This document shows, one piece after another, positions 24,471 to 33,985 of a stretch of 64,000 nucleotides of DNA. The notes under the pieces are model-generated. The model made no database searches. It was given only the letters and a program-made list of their open reading frames with translations, and was not told where the DNA came from. A program made the translations under genes and the position numbers. This DNA is from Larsenimonas salina (GTDB lineage Bacteria; Pseudomonadota; Gammaproteobacteria; Pseudomonadales; Halomonadaceae): the NCBI RefSeq assembly GCF_023736155.1, contig NZ_JAMLJJ010000004.1:124001-188000 (forward strand). The letters are read 5' to 3'. Numbering within the stretch: the stretch's first letter is position 1; each line of letters opens with the position of its first letter.

Positions 24471-27014
24471 ATGACCCCAGCGCTTCCGTCATGCCTTGAT
24501 GCATCCAGAGCCACCGTTCGCGATACACAAGCCGGTAGCTGGCGTCTGCTGATCGTGGAAGATGAAGCCATCGTCGCCGAAGATCTGGCCGAACAGCTTA
24601 GAGGTCTGGGGTATGACGTCTGTGGGATCGCGGATAACGGCGAAGAAGCCATCAAGCTTGCCGGAGAGCACGCACCACAGCTCGTACTGATGGATGTGGT
24701 CATCAAGGGAAGCATCGATGGCATCGAAACGGCGGCCCGGATGAATCGCGACCATGATCTCGCGATCATTTTTCTAACGGCCTACAGCGATTCGGAAACG
24801 GTACGCCGTGCCACGGAAACCGCACCCTATGGGTTTCTGACCAAGCCTTATCAAATCAAGGAAATCAAGGCCGCACTTGATATTGCGGCCTACAAGTACT
24901 CGCTCGAACAGGGGCTAAAGGAGTCCGAGCGCTGGTTTTCATCAATGCTTCGCTGCACCTGCGATGCCATCATTGCAGTTGACCACTCAGGCGAGATCAT
25001 CTTTGCAAACCAGGCCGCCGCCGCCCTGTTCACGCTTACTCAAGGGGAGTTTGCAGGGCGCGCCTTCGACCAGCTCGTCACGTTTGTCCCTTCAGACGCC
25101 GCCAGACTAACCGCCCCACTCCAACTGGACACTCAAAACGTTGCCAATGCCTTCATTCGTTTCGGGGAAACGCTTGAACTGCCTAGCGGTCAGCGGCTGC
25201 CGGTCGATGTGTCTGCGGCCCCCATCCGAGATACCAAGGGCGAGTCATCGGCGACGCTTATTTCACTGCGCAATGTCAGCGAACGCTTCGCGGCCGAATA
25301 CGCACTTCGACAAAGCGAGGAAAGCTTTCGGACCGCGTTTGAAATGGCCCCTAACGGAATGGCACTGGTGAGTGTCAACGGCCAGTTTCTTCACGCCAAT
25401 CAGGCGCTCAGCCGCCTACTTAACCTTGAACTGGATAGCTTGTGTCAGAAGACCCAGGCCGATGTCACTCTGGCTGAGGACCTGGCCGGCGAGGAACGTC
25501 AGCTCCTCAATCTATTCATCGAAGGCATCCCCTCGGTTCAGTTCGAAAAGCGCTACATCACGGCTCAGGGCACCGCGACCTGGGCGCTGGTCAGTGTGTC
25601 ACTGATTCGACAATCAGATACCGCGCTCTGCTACCTCTATCAGGTGCATGACCTTACGCTTAGAAAGGAGTACGAGCTGCATCTGGCGCGCCAAGCCATG
25701 ACTGACGGCCTCACCGGCCTACCCAACCGAACGGCGCTCATGACCGAGCTTGAGCGGTTGATCGCACGCAGCAAGCGTCGGGACCAAAAATTTGCCGTGC
25801 TGTTCGTGGACCTGGATTACTTCAAGCAGGTCAATGACACCTACGGTCATGAGACCGGGGATCAGCTGCTCACAGCCGTTGCCTCCAGCCTGAGGACGCT
25901 GGTGCGGGCCTCGGATTTCGTTGCCCGCCTCTCAGGCGATGAGTTCATTATCCTGCTGACCGATTTGGTCAATGCCGAACAGGTTCGCCCCGTAGTCAAG
26001 AAACTGCTGTCGCAGTTTTCACGGCCATTTTCGATCGGCAACCGTCAGCTGCAGTGCGGCTTGAGTATTGGCATCAGCATGTACCCTGATGACCACCAGG
26101 AGCCTGAAAAGCTGCTTCAGCTGGCCGACAATGCGCTTTATCAGGTCAAGGCCGAAGGGCGAGGGGCCAGCCAGTTCTATCGCCAGGAATTCACACATCA
26201 CCTGAATGCGCGAATGAACCTGGACGATGAGCTCGAAAAGGCGGTTAATCGACAGGAGTTCGAACTTTTCTATCAACCGATCGTGCCGCTGGATGCCACC
26301 CATTCGATCAAGGCAGAAGCATTGATTCGGTGGCGCCATCCGACACGCGGGCTAGTCGGCCCCTTTGAATTCATCAATCAGCTCGAAGACAGCGGCATGA
26401 TCGTCGAGCTCGGCCGCTGGATCATTCGCACCGCCTGCCACCAGGCAGCCTGCTGGCCTCGCGTCCACGGCCAGGCACCTGAAGTCAGTGTCAACATCTC
26501 CGCTCGACAGTTTCGCTTCGACAACCTGGTCGGCACCATTTCAACAGCACTTGCAGACAGCGGCCTTCCGCCCGAAAAGCTCTGTATCGAAATCACCGAG
26601 AAGCTGCTGATGATCGATTCGGACGCGACGCTTGCCACCATCGATGCCTTGAAAGCGCTTGGCGTTAAGGTGGCCATTGACGATTTCGGCATCGGATACT
26701 CGTCTCTTTCCTACATTCGCCGCTTCCAGCCCGACAACCTGAAAATCGACCGCGAATTCGTTCAGGGCATCGACACCAGCGAATACGATCAACGCCTGCT
26801 CGCAGCAATTATCGCAATGGGCGATCAACTGCATATTTCGATTACTGCAGAAGGCGTCGAGACCGGCCTACAGCGCAATTACCTTCATGAGCACCATTGC
26901 GGGTATATACAGGGGTATTTCTACTCAAAACCCTTGGCAGAGGCCGAGTTCAGAAAGTGGCTCGAACACACAGCCCCTGCCGTTATTGCCTCGCCCTACT
27001 GGCAGCCCACCTGA
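24471..27014 (+). CDS. Response regulator with PAS, PAS, GGDEF and EAL domains
   Basis: 847 residues from the ATG at 24471 (a GTG at 24465 is the alternative; AAGAG lies 9 bases before the ATG). The receiver is intact: RLLIVEDEA, Asp75 in LVLMDVVI, LTAY and TKPY. Two PAS domains follow (about 150-265 and 285-400). GGDEF near 420-580 reads DGLTGLPNRTAL, VDLDYFKQVND and RLSGDEF (first Gly is Ser) with the inhibitory RASD I-site five residues before. EAL, 600-840, has EALIRW, EITEKL, DDFGIGYSS, KIDREF and AEGVET. It could make and degrade cyclic di-GMP under control by the adjacent kinase. Confidence 0.9.
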   Translation: MTPALPSCLDASRATVRDTQAGSWRLLIVEDEAIVAEDLAEQLRGLGYDVCGIADNGEEAIKLAGEHAPQLVLMDVVIKGSIDGIETAARMNRDHDLAIIFLTAYSDSETVRRATETAPYGFLTKPYQIKEIKAALDIAAYKYSLEQGLKESERWFSSMLRCTCDAIIAVDHSGEIIFANQAAAALFTLTQGEFAGRAFDQLVTFVPSDAARLTAPLQLDTQNVANAFIRFGETLELPSGQRLPVDVSAAPIRDTKGESSATLISLRNVSERFAAEYALRQSEESFRTAFEMAPNGMALVSVNGQFLHANQALSRLLNLELDSLCQKTQADVTLAEDLAGEERQLLNLFIEGIPSVQFEKRYITAQGTATWALVSVSLIRQSDTALCYLYQVHDLTLRKEYELHLARQAMTDGLTGLPNRTALMTELERLIARSKRRDQKFAVLFVDLDYFKQVNDTYGHETGDQLLTAVASSLRTLVRASDFVARLSGDEFIILLTDLVNAEQVRPVVKKLLSQFSRPFSIGNRQLQCGLSIGISMYPDDHQEPEKLLQLADNALYQVKAEGRGASQFYRQEFTHHLNARMNLDDELEKAVNRQEFELFYQPIVPLDATHSIKAEALIRWRHPTRGLVGPFEFINQLEDSGMIVELGRWIIRTACHQAACWPRVHGQAPEVSVNISARQFRFDNLVGTISTALADSGLPPEKLCIEITEKLLMIDSDATLATIDALKALGVKVAIDDFGIGYSSLSYIRRFQPDNLKIDREFVQGIDTSEYDQRLLAAIIAMGDQLHISITAEGVETGLQRNYLHEHHCGYIQGYFYSKPLAEAEFRKWLEHTAPAVIASPYWQPT

Positions 27015-27026
27015 CCCAGGCAAGCA

Positions 27027-29075
27027 TCAGGCGCTTTGAACAGTCTCGGAGTGTCGCTTGAAGGTCAACTCCAGCCGGCGACATAGCCCTTCCGTCAGGT
27101 CGAGACGATCCTTGCCGATGCTGTCATCCTCTTTCATCTGAGCAAGCAACGCCTCGGAAGCCTTGCGAAACTCATCGTCGACTTCACCCCAGGCACACTT
27201 TTGATAGGCAAGCGCAAGCGCGCGTTGCCAGCGGCGTGAGACGGCCTTCAATCGTGGATCGTCATACTTCGAGAGATAAGAGTGTAGCCGCATCGACACA
27301 TGCCCGAGATTGAGTCCTGTCAGCCCAAGGTCCAACAGATTACGACGCTCTTCGGGGAGATGGGCGTCGTAGCCTGCCAATCGCTGTAGACGCTCCGCCA
27401 TACGCCCGTTGAACCAGTGCTCGCTATGTTCCTTCTCGCGCTGCCAGAGATGCCGAAGATCGTCCGCGGTCGCACTGATCAAGCGTCTGCGCATAATCTT
27501 GACGCTGGGGGAACCGATCATTCGGAAGAGCGCCCAAAGGATCACCAGCCCAAGCACGACCACCAAGCCCCGGTTGAGCGTACTTGCAATGTTGAAGCTC
27601 ATGGAATTGCTGGGCATCGTAAGAATGGTATAGATGATGCAAAACCCGAGGCCGTAAGCGCGGGTTGGCGCATTGGCAATGGCCATCAGCCCCAGAAACA
27701 AGGGGGGCCCAAAAATCAGCAGCAGCATTTCAAAGTCGCGAGGCGCGCCGGCCAATAGCACATTGCCGAAAATCAACGCTGCCGGAAACGCGATAAGCGC
27801 CCCCATGAGCACCTGTTTAAGCATGGGCGCCGGGGCCGGGAAACGAGCGAACATGATGCTGAAAATAACAGGCAGCACCATCATCAATACCGCTGAAGAG
27901 TTGCCACTGGCAACCCAGACCAGCGTACCTATCGCAAATGCAACACCGGTTCTGAGCCCGGTTAAAAGGCCTAGAAGCAGATCGCGGTAAGTGGAGAGAC
28001 TGGGGGCTTTTAGCTTGGTTCGCTCGGCATTGACGATGGCCTTGTTGGCCTGAAGCATCAAAATAGAGTACGCCACCATTTCTCGCATACTGTGGAGCAC
28101 GCGCTGCTGAAGCGGTGTAAGCGTTGTTTCCTGCTTGATGTGCTGAATACGACGTCTGAGTGTCTGAGCCATGTCGCGCGCTTCTTTTTCAGACGACGTT
28201 TCTCGCATCGATCGAAACGTGCACCGGAGCTCGTCCAACACCTCTTTAATCGTATCGTCCATGCTCTCGGGCGCATGCCGTATCAGTCGTCCAAGAATCT
28301 GAATGTCGGCAACCAGCGTCAATGTCCGCTGGGCAAGCACATTGGCAGCGCGCACCCGCCCTCCCCCCGCTGGCCCCTCATACACCATGGCACTGCTGTC
28401 ATTATCAAGCGCCACCACGGCCTGGATAGTGTCGATCACACTTTGACGCGCGGTATTGGGGTCGGCCTCCAGAGACAGCTGCTGCTCCAGACAATTGAAG
28501 GCAGAATTGACCACCGTGCGAGCGTGGGCGGTGATGATGTCGCGCACTCGTGCGGGCCAGAGCAACATGCTGACGAGCGTGGCGCAGGTTGCCCCCAGGG
28601 CAATTTCACTGACTCGGGCAACAGCGGTATCGAAGACACTAAAGCTTGACGGCGCGTTGCTGTACACCAGCGACAACAGCACAATCAGTGCAGCCGTGGC
28701 CCCTGAAATGGCAAAGCCATAGGTCAGGTTGAAGTTTCGAACAAGCGCGGAACCCGCAGCGTTAAGCGACAGCCATACCATCAGAACCATCAAGGCAATG
28801 CCTGGCGACTGCATGAACAGCGCCATAATGGCAATGCCTGCGGCCCCGCCGACCAGGGTGCCTCCGATCTGGCAAAGCCCCTTTTCGATGACCAGACCGC
28901 TTTGAGGTCTGATCTGAAGAAATACGGCCGAAATGAGCGCCCAGTAGGGTCGCTCCAGATTCATTTCCATGGCGAGAAAGAGCGCCAAGGCCATGGCGAT
29001 CACGCCCTTGAGGGCGAATTGAAGCACCGCCCTTTCCGGCAGCAGATAGAGCCTGAGCAGCGGGGGCATGCTCAT
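27027..29075 (-). CDS. FUSC-family efflux protein (AaeB-like)
   Basis: 682 residues, with two blocks of about five to six membrane helices (residues 15-170 and 365-520) separated by soluble helical regions, the layout of the fusaric-acid-resistance/AaeB family. The first block contains RPYWALISAVFLQIRPQSG, a strong family marker. With the membrane-fusion protein encoded just upstream (ATGA overlap) and the DUF1656 protein, it matches the AaeXAB p-hydroxybenzoic acid efflux system of Escherichia coli. The expected substrates are aromatic carboxylic acids. The name AaeB is by family and context only. Confidence 0.85.
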   Translation of the reverse strand: MSMPPLLRLYLLPERAVLQFALKGVIAMALALFLAMEMNLERPYWALISAVFLQIRPQSGLVIEKGLCQIGGTLVGGAAGIAIMALFMQSPGIALMVLMVWLSLNAAGSALVRNFNLTYGFAISGATAALIVLLSLVYSNAPSSFSVFDTAVARVSEIALGATCATLVSMLLWPARVRDIITAHARTVVNSAFNCLEQQLSLEADPNTARQSVIDTIQAVVALDNDSSAMVYEGPAGGGRVRAANVLAQRTLTLVADIQILGRLIRHAPESMDDTIKEVLDELRCTFRSMRETSSEKEARDMAQTLRRRIQHIKQETTLTPLQQRVLHSMREMVAYSILMLQANKAIVNAERTKLKAPSLSTYRDLLLGLLTGLRTGVAFAIGTLVWVASGNSSAVLMMVLPVIFSIMFARFPAPAPMLKQVLMGALIAFPAALIFGNVLLAGAPRDFEMLLLIFGPPLFLGLMAIANAPTRAYGLGFCIIYTILTMPSNSMSFNIASTLNRGLVVVLGLVILWALFRMIGSPSVKIMRRRLISATADDLRHLWQREKEHSEHWFNGRMAERLQRLAGYDAHLPEERRNLLDLGLTGLNLGHVSMRLHSYLSKYDDPRLKAVSRRWQRALALAYQKCAWGEVDDEFRKASEALLAQMKEDDSIGKDRLDLTEGLCRRLELTFKRHSETVQSA

Positions 29076-29968
29076 TGCCCGTGGCCTGTCACCGCCTGGG
29101 ACGGCGCAGCATCGCCTTGAAGAACCTGAATGCTCGCCGTCATGCCTGCACTCAGATGAAGATTATCGGGAACATCATCGAAAACGATATCGACAGGAAT
29201 GCGTTGAGCGAGCCGCACCCACGTGTACGTCTGCTGTACTTGCGGCAGCAACTGACCGTCCGGCGTGGTGTTCTGATTGGAAATACCATGCCCGATACTT
29301 GCAACATGGCCCATGATGGTGGCCCCGCCACTCATCAGGTGAACACGAGCCTTGTCACCGACCTTGATCGAGGGAATCTTGGTCTCCTCGAAGTAGCCGG
29401 TAACGTAATACGACCCCTGCTCCACCACGGAAAGCACGGACTTTCCTTGCGTCACGTAATTGCCTTCACGCAGTTGCAGGTTGATGATCGAGCCAGAAAC
29501 CGGCGAGGTCACCGTTGCACGAGCGAGATCGATCTTGTCTGACGCCAGCTTTGCCAGCGCCTGTTGATAGTTGGCCTTGGCAATATCGGCCTGAATCCGG
29601 GCAGACTCTAAATCTTCCGAACTAATGGCGTTTCTGCTGAGTGCGCTGCGCCGCTCGAACTGATGTTGGGCCTGCTCCCAGGCGTATTTTTGATGGCGCA
29701 CGCTGGCCTCATCTTGATCGACCATTGCCTGATAGCGCGTGTCGTTGATCTTGAACAACACATCACCAGAACTCACCGAGGCGTTGTCTCGGACATTGAG
29801 CTCACTCACCCAGCCAGACACATCGGGCGCAACAGTAACGACGTGCGCACGAACACGGCCATCCCGCGTCCATGGCGAGTACATGTAATACTGCCAAAGC
29901 CAGATTCCGGCAATGACCGCCAGAACGACGATCGCGAGCGTAATAAAGATTCTAAGCGACTTTTTCAT
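29072..29968 (-). CDS. Membrane-fusion efflux subunit (AaeA/HlyD family)
   Basis: 298 residues from the ATG at 29968 (MKKSLRIF); the frame extends 30 residues upstream but would overlap the preceding gene. One N-terminal membrane anchor, then the pattern SPWTRDGRVRAHVVTVAPDVSG and the second half VTSPVSGSIINLQLREGNYV, the two lipoyl-like halves of a HlyD-type adaptor separated by a helical hairpin (about residues 85-150). It bridges the inner-membrane FUSC pump to the outer membrane. It sits eight bases after the DUF1656 gene and overlaps the FUSC gene. Confidence 0.88.
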   Translation of the reverse strand: MKKSLRIFITLAIVVLAVIAGIWLWQYYMYSPWTRDGRVRAHVVTVAPDVSGWVSELNVRDNASVSSGDVLFKINDTRYQAMVDQDEASVRHQKYAWEQAQHQFERRSALSRNAISSEDLESARIQADIAKANYQQALAKLASDKIDLARATVTSPVSGSIINLQLREGNYVTQGKSVLSVVEQGSYYVTGYFEETKIPSIKVGDKARVHLMSGGATIMGHVASIGHGISNQNTTPDGQLLPQVQQTYTWVRLAQRIPVDIVFDDVPDNLHLSAGMTASIQVLQGDAAPSQAVTGHGQ

Positions 29969-29976
29969 GCGGGAGA

Positions 29977-30186
29977 CTATCCGAACGCACCCAACCAGTA
30001 CGTGATACCGGCCAAAATGCAAATGTAGAGCGCAACATCGAACCACGCTTCCTTCCATACCCAGCGCTCGAGCGCTGTTTTATGCATCACGAAGCGAATG
30101 ATGAATGTTGCAATGAAACTGAGTATGCAAAAAAGAATTAACGGGCTGAAGTAGACGCCACCCCAGGCCAGCTCATGCAATAACAT
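29977..30186 (-). CDS. DUF1656 small membrane protein (AaeX-like)
   Basis: 69 residues with two membrane helices (about 12-33 and 47-66). The pattern HELAWGGVYFSPLILFCILSF matches DUF1656, the family of AaeX, the first gene of aaeXAB. Its role is unknown. It starts the operon and is followed after eight bases by the membrane-fusion subunit. No LysR-type regulator (AaeR) is next to it, unlike the E. coli locus. Confidence 0.85.
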   Translation of the reverse strand: MLLHELAWGGVYFSPLILFCILSFIATFIIRFVMHKTALERWVWKEAWFDVALYICILAGITYWLGAFG

Positions 30187-30303
30187 CGACGAGCCTCATC
30201 TCATCAACCACCCTGCCGTGCGGCTACGTGTTCATCAAAATCGAAAAGGAGTGTAGCACGGCCACCGAATCACTGAATAAACCAATGCCTGTTTCGCACT
30301 CGA

Positions 30304-30336
30304 AACAAAAAAAGCCGGCCCCAAAAGGGGCCGGCT
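30304..30336 (-). terminator. Terminator of the porin gene
   Basis: Stem AGCCGGCCCC/GGGGCCGGCT with an AAAA loop; on the minus strand it is followed by a run of seven T, 34 bases after the porin stop. Confidence 0.95.
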
Positions 30337-30370
30337 CTATCAAGCGATCACGCGGTTAGGCGAGGATCAC

Positions 30371-31540
30371 TTAGAAGCTGTAGGCAACACCGGTAGCAAC
30401 ACCATTGTTGGTATCGTCTTGGCGGTCATAGACAGCGCCTTCAACCCAGACGTACATTTGGTTGCTCAGGTTGTAGGTCGCGCCGATCATAGCTTCGTTG
30501 TAGGTCTCGTCGCTCTGGTTGCCGAGGCCGTTAAAGCCGCGCGGATCAAGCGTTGCAACCGCATCGCCTTCAGCATCAACGTACTGATACGCGCCGTAGA
30601 TGTCGCCCTTGCCGTAGCCCCAGCGTGCGCCGATGCCGTAACGGTTAACGTCGGCGTTGTCGTTCCAGTCCGCGTCAAGGCGTGAGGCTTTAACCGCAAC
30701 GCGCAAAGTGTTGATAGTGTAGGCAACGTTCAAGCCATAAAGGTCACCGTAATCACTTTCATTGCCGGCCGCAGAACGGAACTTGAAGTTATTCAGGTTG
30801 TCATACGTTGCGGCAAGGGTCAGGCCGCCGACTGTATAGCGAAGGCCGCCGAACAAGGAAGCACTGCTATCTTCATCCAACTCAAAACCATCGCCAGTCG
30901 GGTTGCCATTCGCATCGGTGAATGCTTGTCCGCTTCTAACCGGAGAACCGGTGGCTGCCTCACCGTCGCCTTTGTACTGTGTACCGATGGCAAACTGGAG
31001 ACCACCAAACATCGGAGAGGTGTAGGTAATCTTGTCGCTTTCATATTCGCTGCCGACCAAGTCACCTTGCTCGTCAGTTACATCGAAGTATTCGTTGTTG
31101 GATACCGGATCCGCGATCCAGTCGTCGAACAGGGAGTCCCAGGAACCGACGCGCAGGTCACCGAAGTTACCAGTTAAACCAACGTAAGCCTGGTCGCCAG
31201 TGGTCAGGCCAGTATTGTTGCTAACGCTATTGCCATTGCTATCTTCGTAATTGGCGTAAGCGCCTTTTTGCTTATCGGCTTCAAATTCGAATTCAGCGCG
31301 GAAATAAGCGGTCAGACCGTTGTCTAGAACGTGCTCGCCTTTAACACCCAGCGTAGAGCCTTTGTCAAAGAGATCGCTTTCGGTGGAATCACCGTTATCA
31401 ATGTTGCGCAGGCCAAGCTGAACGTTACCGTAGAGGTCCAGTTTGGAGCCGTCCTGATTGTAAACCGTTGCTGCCTGAGCGCCAGTTGCAGCCACACCCA
31501 ACACACCGGCAATCGCAGTCGCTAATAGCGTCTTTTTCAT
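30371..31540 (-). CDS. General porin (OmpC/OmpF-like, gram-negative type)
   Basis: 389 residues from the ATG at 31540, which has AAGGAAC eight bases upstream; the frame continues upstream without a credible start. Signal peptide MKKTLLATAIAGVLGVAATGAQA (first 23 residues, split here for length), then a 16-strand barrel start VYNQDGSKLDLYGNVQLGL, the L3-region feature DLFDKGSTLG, and the C-terminal strand ending GVAYSF. It is likely a trimeric non-specific diffusion channel in the outer membrane. It is transcribed alone, with 346 bases of AT-rich upstream DNA, suggesting strong regulation. Very acidic (many Asp/Glu), as in halophilic relatives. Confidence 0.9.
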   Translation of the reverse strand: MKKTLLATAIAGVLGVAATGAQAATVYNQDGSKLDLYGNVQLGLRNIDNGDSTESDLFDKGSTLGVKGEHVLDNGLTAYFRAEFEFEADKQKGAYANYEDSNGNSVSNNTGLTTGDQAYVGLTGNFGDLRVGSWDSLFDDWIADPVSNNEYFDVTDEQGDLVGSEYESDKITYTSPMFGGLQFAIGTQYKGDGEAATGSPVRSGQAFTDANGNPTGDGFELDEDSSASLFGGLRYTVGGLTLAATYDNLNNFKFRSAAGNESDYGDLYGLNVAYTINTLRVAVKASRLDADWNDNADVNRYGIGARWGYGKGDIYGAYQYVDAEGDAVATLDPRGFNGLGNQSDETYNEAMIGATYNLSNQMYVWVEGAVYDRQDDTNNGVATGVAYSF

Positions 31541-31886
31541 TTTTGAGTTCCTTAAAAAGCTTACTGTTCGATTGTCTGCTTTCTTATTGATTTGCAGAAG
31601 ATTGCTCCCCACCTCTCCGGGCGTTGGAGCTTTATTGTTTATTGCTCGCAGACGTACCTTATGACGGCCCTACCCCGAACGCAACTAGAAAAAAACAGTG
31701 TTTTCGATGTTTTTCCGACTGCGTTTTAACCGTTATTTCGGTGTGAAAAGTGCCATGTTTTTATGACAGTTTCATGAAAAATCATTTTAAATCGAGTAGT
31801 TATAGAACATTGTTATCGAACACTGATCATTTAAAGGTCCGACAAATAGTTCCATGGCTTATAATTAGACTTTAGTCCAAATAAAT
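31541..31886. promoter_or_regulatory. AT-rich promoter region of the porin gene
   Basis: 346 bases with no gene, markedly more AT-rich than the surroundings, between proQ-like and porin genes, both leftward. It must carry the porin promoter; several T/A runs (GTTTTTATGACAGTTTCATG region near 31755) resemble the spacing of OmpR-type sites, but I cannot assign boxes. Confidence 0.4.
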
Positions 31887-32615
31887 TCAATTACTCTGCA
31901 AATGATTTGCAAGCGCAGAAAGTTTTTTATTCATTCTTTCCTGCTCGACTTTGGCCTGCCGCTCTTTCTGACGCAACTGCAATCCTTCAAGTTTCGTGAG
32001 CGCGTGAGCAGCCTCTTCCCCGGTAATCATGCCACACCCATTTCCTTCCAAATCAACACGCTCACTGCCCTCGCGAATTGATTTCAAATAGCGTGGCAAG
32101 TTGACGTAACACGCCAGCGCACGACGCAACAGTTTGGTCGAGACGTTGTAGTGACGAGCAAGCTCTGTGTGGATACCCACCTGAAGCGGCTTGGTATGGC
32201 CCTTGAAAAACGCCGCTGGGAAGCGGCTGTACCACTCCTCGAGAAGCGAGTGCGGGGTATAAAGCGCATCGTCGTTCGCGGTGGGCGTCTCAGAGCCAAC
32301 GTCTTTCGGATCGCTGGCGGCCATAACCTCGTCCGGCTGTGAGTGCTCCGATTCTTCCTGGTGTTCAGCAGGGGCTGAAGAAGGCGACAGCGTTTCAGTA
32401 TCCGCTGCCGCGCTGGCCGGCTCCCGGGTAGGGGCTTCAGCTACTCGGGCATTGTTTGAAGCATTGGCAGGAGCAAGCGCCTCGATGCGAGAGCGAAGCA
32501 CCCTGTTTTCCGCTTCAAGCGCCCGGATTCGGGCCTTGGCCTGCTCGAGCTGTTGCCAGGCATTGATGGATGTGTGCTCGAGCGCATCGACCAGCGCTTC
32601 AAATCGGTTACTCAT
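31887..32615 (-). CDS. ProQ/FinO-family RNA chaperone with coiled-coil N-terminus
   Basis: 242 residues. Residues 1-45 form a coiled coil (ALEHTSINAWQQLEQAKARIR). Residues 50-115 are an acidic, Ala/Glu/Ser-rich linker. The ProQ/FinO domain spans about 118-218: LLEEWYSRFPAAFFKGHT, QVGIHTELARHYNV, STKLLRRALACYVNLPRYLKS and VDLEGNGCGMITGEEAAHAL. A basic, helical tail follows. Proteins of this fold bind structured RNA, small RNAs and mRNA 3' ends. The coiled coil and linker before the domain are unlike E. coli ProQ, whose domain is N-terminal. It lies upstream of the porin gene on the same strand. Confidence 0.85.
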   Translation of the reverse strand: MSNRFEALVDALEHTSINAWQQLEQAKARIRALEAENRVLRSRIEALAPANASNNARVAEAPTREPASAAADTETLSPSSAPAEHQEESEHSQPDEVMAASDPKDVGSETPTANDDALYTPHSLLEEWYSRFPAAFFKGHTKPLQVGIHTELARHYNVSTKLLRRALACYVNLPRYLKSIREGSERVDLEGNGCGMITGEEAAHALTKLEGLQLRQKERQAKVEQERMNKKLSALANHLQSN

Positions 32616-32653
32616 GAGGACCTCCCGTCGCCATGTCGAAAGCGCCTTTCGGC

Positions 32654-33184
32654 TTAGAGTTCACGTTCGTAGATCACGAACGCATAGTCGGGCTGCTGTT
32701 CGCTGGGTGCACCCGGCGTACGCTCGACCTCATGCCAGGTTTCGGTCGAAAACTCCGGAAACCAGGTATCGCCATTAACATCCACATCCACTTCGGTCAG
32801 ATAAAGACGTGATGCCAACGACAGGGTCTGCGCATAGATATTGCCACCGCCAATAACCATGACTTCCTCGCTGCCATCGAGCATCGCCTGATTATCAGCC
32901 ACATCCAGCGCCGACATGAGGTCGTTGCACACGCGAACGCCCTCATGAGAAAAGTCCGGATTGCGCGTGACCACGATATTGAGCCGATTCGGCAAGGGTT
33001 TGCCAATCGACTCGAACGTCGACCGGCCCATCACAATGGGTTTGCCCTGCGTCCTTGCCTTGAAAAACTTAAGGTCTTCCGGAAGATACCAGGGCAGGTT
33101 TCCTTCGACCCCGATCACTCGGTTGCGGGCAACCGCAGCAATTAAAGCAATCGGCACGAAAAATTCCGGTGTCTCAGTGCTCAT
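32654..33184 (-). CDS. folA: Dihydrofolate reductase
   Basis: 176 residues. [15 protein letters not shown] at the start, [13 protein letters not shown] (substrate-binding segment with Trp and Asp/Glu), [11 protein letters not shown] and IGGGNIYAQ are the family landmarks. It reduces dihydrofolate to tetrahydrofolate with NADPH, restoring the folate used by the thymidylate synthase just upstream (4-base overlap, ATGA). Together they make a folate-thymidylate unit. Confidence 0.96.
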   Translation of the reverse strand: MSTETPEFFVPIALIAAVARNRVIGVEGNLPWYLPEDLKFFKARTQGKPIVMGRSTFESIGKPLPNRLNIVVTRNPDFSHEGVRVCNDLMSALDVADNQAMLDGSEEVMVIGGGNIYAQTLSLASRLYLTEVDVDVNGDTWFPEFSTETWHEVERTPGAPSEQQPDYAFVIYEREL

Positions 33185-33975
33185 ACAGCCACCTCGGCCT
33201 TGATGTGAGGGTGCGGGTCATAGCCCTTGATCGCGATGTCATCAAACGTAAAATCGAAAATGCTCTTCACGGAAGAATTCAATTCAAGCGTCGGCTTAGT
33301 GCGCGGCGTTCGACTCAACTGTTCGCGCGCCTGCGCCAGATGATTCGAATAAAGATGTGCGTCGCCCAGCGTGTGGATGAACTCACCAACCCCGAGGCCA
33401 CATACCTGCGCCACCATGTGGGTCAAAAGCGCATAACTTGCGATGTTGAACGGCACGCCCAGAAAGATGTCCGCGCTTCGCTGGTAAAGCTGGCACGAGA
33501 GTTTGCCGTCGGCCACATAGAACTGGAAAAGCGCATGGCAGGGAGGCAGTTTCATTTCATCGATCAGCGCCGGATTCCAGGCCGAGACGATCAACCGGCG
33601 TGAATCCGGTGACGTCTTGATCATGTCGATGACCTGTTCGATCTGGTCCACGTGGCCGCCGCGGTAATCCGGCCAGCTTCGCCACTGGTAGCCATATACC
33701 GGCCCAAGCTCGCCCTGCTCATCGGCCCATTCATCCCAGATTCGAACCTGATTGGCTTTTAGATAGGCGATGTTGGTATCGCCACTCAAGAACCAGAGCA
33801 ATTCGTGAATGATCGAACGCAAGTGCAGCTTCTTGGTCGTGACGAGGGGAAACCCTTCGCTAAGATCGAATCTCATCTGATGACCAAACACCGAGCGCGT
33901 TCCGACACCGGTCCGGTCGCTCTTCTCAGTACCGTCATTCAGTACACGCTGCATCAAATCAAGATAGGGCGTCAT
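33181..33975 (-). CDS. thyA: Thymidylate synthase
   Basis: 264 residues from the ATG at 33975 ([12 protein letters not shown]), matching the E. coli enzyme in length; a GTG at 33993 would add six residues and overlap lgt. The catalytic Cys146 lies in [10 protein letters not shown], followed by [21 protein letters not shown]. It converts dUMP to dTMP using methylene-tetrahydrofolate. It lies between lgt (10 bases away) and folA (4-base overlap). Confidence 0.97.
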   Translation of the reverse strand: MTPYLDLMQRVLNDGTEKSDRTGVGTRSVFGHQMRFDLSEGFPLVTTKKLHLRSIIHELLWFLSGDTNIAYLKANQVRIWDEWADEQGELGPVYGYQWRSWPDYRGGHVDQIEQVIDMIKTSPDSRRLIVSAWNPALIDEMKLPPCHALFQFYVADGKLSCQLYQRSADIFLGVPFNIASYALLTHMVAQVCGLGVGEFIHTLGDAHLYSNHLAQAREQLSRTPRTKPTLELNSSVKSIFDFTFDDIAIKGYDPHPHIKAEVAV

Positions 33976-33985
33976 GATAACTCGT

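Noticed and set aside
30187-30370. Possible small RNA between aaeX-like and porin genes
   Set aside because: Only the porin terminator hairpin is present; no promoter visible for a separate transcript.
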